Assembly (NCBI GenBank): GCA_964386525.1
Contig: CAYLSO010000287.1
Location: 1-13,734, forward strand
Direction: 5' to 3'
Length of the DNA stretch: 13,734 nucleotides
Origin: CAYLSO01 sp964386525
GTDB lineage: Bacteria; Eisenbacteria; RBG-16-71-46; DASYSL01
The position numbers were made by a program, and so were the translations under genes. A model generated the notes under the pieces. That model was not told the origin of the DNA and did not search any database. It was given only the letters and a program-made list of their open reading frames with translations. Shown piece by piece: positions 13,276 through 13,734 of the stretch (its first letter is position 1; the number at the start of each line of letters is the position of its first letter).

Positions 13276-13596
13276 TCAGGCCTGGAAGGACTTGCCGCAC
13301 CCGCAGCCGCCCGCGGCGTTCGGGTTCTTGATGGTGAAGCCGCTCGCGCCGAACGACTCCTGAAAGTCGATCTCCGCGCCCTGCAGCAGCGGCAGGCTCT
13401 CCGTGTCCACCAACAGCTTGAGCCCATGGGCGTCGAACGTGTGGTCGGTCTCGCGGGCGTCGTCGAACGTCATGTCGTAGGAGTACCCGGAGCAGCCGCC
13501 GGGAATCACGCGGATGCGCAGCCCCTTTGCGGACTGGTTCTCCTGCTCGAGGATGCTGCGGAGCCGCTCGGCGGCGGTGTTCGTCATGGTCACCAT
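13276..13596 (-). CDS. A-type iron-sulfur cluster carrier (IscA/ErpA/HesB family)
   Basis: This 106-residue protein is the typical length for A-type Fe-S carriers. The three conserved cysteines are present: Cys35 in IPGGCSGYSYDM and Cys98/Cys100 in GGCGCGKSF, which bind Fe or a [2Fe-2S]/[4Fe-4S] cluster in the dimer. The remaining family pattern (AAERLRSILEQE...LRIRVIPGGCSG...GASGFTIKNPNA) is intact. It delivers clusters to apo-enzymes in the cytoplasm. No other isc or suf gene is near, so stand-alone ErpA-like use is likely, but the IscA/ErpA/SufA choice cannot be made by motif. The ATG at 13596 is used, with GAGAGGGA upstream at slightly long spacing; the second in-frame ATG at 13587 is possible. 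The TPR gene follows within two bases, so they probably share a messenger. Confidence 0.95.
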   Translation of the reverse strand: MVTMTNTAAERLRSILEQENQSAKGLRIRVIPGGCSGYSYDMTFDDARETDHTFDAHGLKLLVDTESLPLLQGAEIDFQESFGASGFTIKNPNAAGGCGCGKSFQA

Positions 13597-13680
13597 GCGA
13601 CGGTAGTCCCTCTCGTTCTCCGTGTCTGGGTTCGGCGGCCGGAAGATCCGCGTGGCGCGCGGGGTGCGGCGACAGCGAAA

Positions 13681-13710
13681 AGCCTAATCGGGCGCTCCCG
13701 GAGGCGTCAA
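13681..13710 (-). promoter_or_regulatory. Possible promoter of the Fe-S carrier/TPR operon
   Basis: On the minus strand, TTGACG (5 of 6 to the -35 consensus), 18 bases, then TAGGCT (3 of 6 to the -10 consensus). This is the only AT-richer spot (GATTAGGCTTTTCG) in the 138 bases before the gene. It predicts a leader of about 75-80 nt. No IscR-like palindrome was recognised. Confidence 0.4.
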
Positions 13711-13734
13711 GACGGACCCCGCCGCCGCGCCCGG

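Noticed and set aside
11421..13427. Second long minus-strand frame overlapping the TPR gene
   Set aside because: It is a shadow frame; the TPR helix pattern is found only in the 11486-13300 frame.
1..13734. CRISPR array, tRNA/rRNA genes, insertion sequences, attachment sites or phage genes
   Set aside because: I saw no regularly spaced repeats, cloverleaf-type sequences, transposase or integrase motifs, or flanking inverted repeats anywhere in the window.

Overview
The window looks like chromosomal DNA of a very GC-rich Gram-negative-type bacterium, probably one known mainly from metagenomes. Its genes have almost only G or C at third codon positions. Several products carry export signals (Sec-like leaders and one Tat leader), and there is a sigma-54 activator of the deltaproteobacterial/acidobacterial style. 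No rRNA marker is present, so the phylum cannot be fixed; Acidobacteriota, Myxococcota-like groups, Eisenbacteria or Gemmatimonadota would all fit. I see no tRNA, CRISPR array, transposase, integrase or phage gene.

Layout. (1) Minus strand, 18-3232: an uncharacterised helix-hairpin-helix protein, then the classic nfeD-slipin pair (NfeD/STOPP membrane serine protease plus stomatin-like SPFH protein), joined stop-to-start. (2) Plus strand, 3393-5380: a GAF plus AAA+ sigma-54 activator, divergent from nfeD, broken by a one-base frameshift at about 4346 in the middle of the AAA+ domain. (3) 5381-5748: a non-coding stretch with a possible 3' gene remnant on the minus strand and a good sigma-70-like promoter reading into tldD. 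(4) Plus strand, 5749-8702: tldD-tldE with an ATGA overlap. TldD keeps the HExxxH zinc motif and carries a textbook twin-arginine signal, which is unusual for this normally cytoplasmic protease. (5) Minus strand, 8656-10942: a FIST-domain protein followed directly by a class A beta-lactamase-like gene, whose last 47 bases lie antisense to the end of tldE. (6) Minus strand, 11052-11255: a cold-shock protein started with GTG, with its own promoter, a leader of about 130 nt containing a hairpin, and a strong terminator. (7) Minus strand, 11486-13596: an IscA/ErpA-type Fe-S carrier gene followed tightly by a secreted or membrane-anchored TPR protein, with a promoter upstream.

How the genes work together. 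nfeD-slipin is a membrane quality-control module. tldD-tldE forms a heterodimeric metalloprotease that may act outside the cytoplasm here, with TldE possibly exported as a passenger. The FIST-bla pair may link a small-ligand sensing domain to a periplasmic penicillin-recognising hydrolase. The rest is housekeeping (Csp, A-type Fe-S carrier) or unassigned. I found no single obviously new defence or biosynthetic system. The best leads are the Tat-tagged TldD/TldE pair, the frameshifted regulator, the FIST-beta-lactamase operon with its antisense overlap, and the structured leader of the csp gene.
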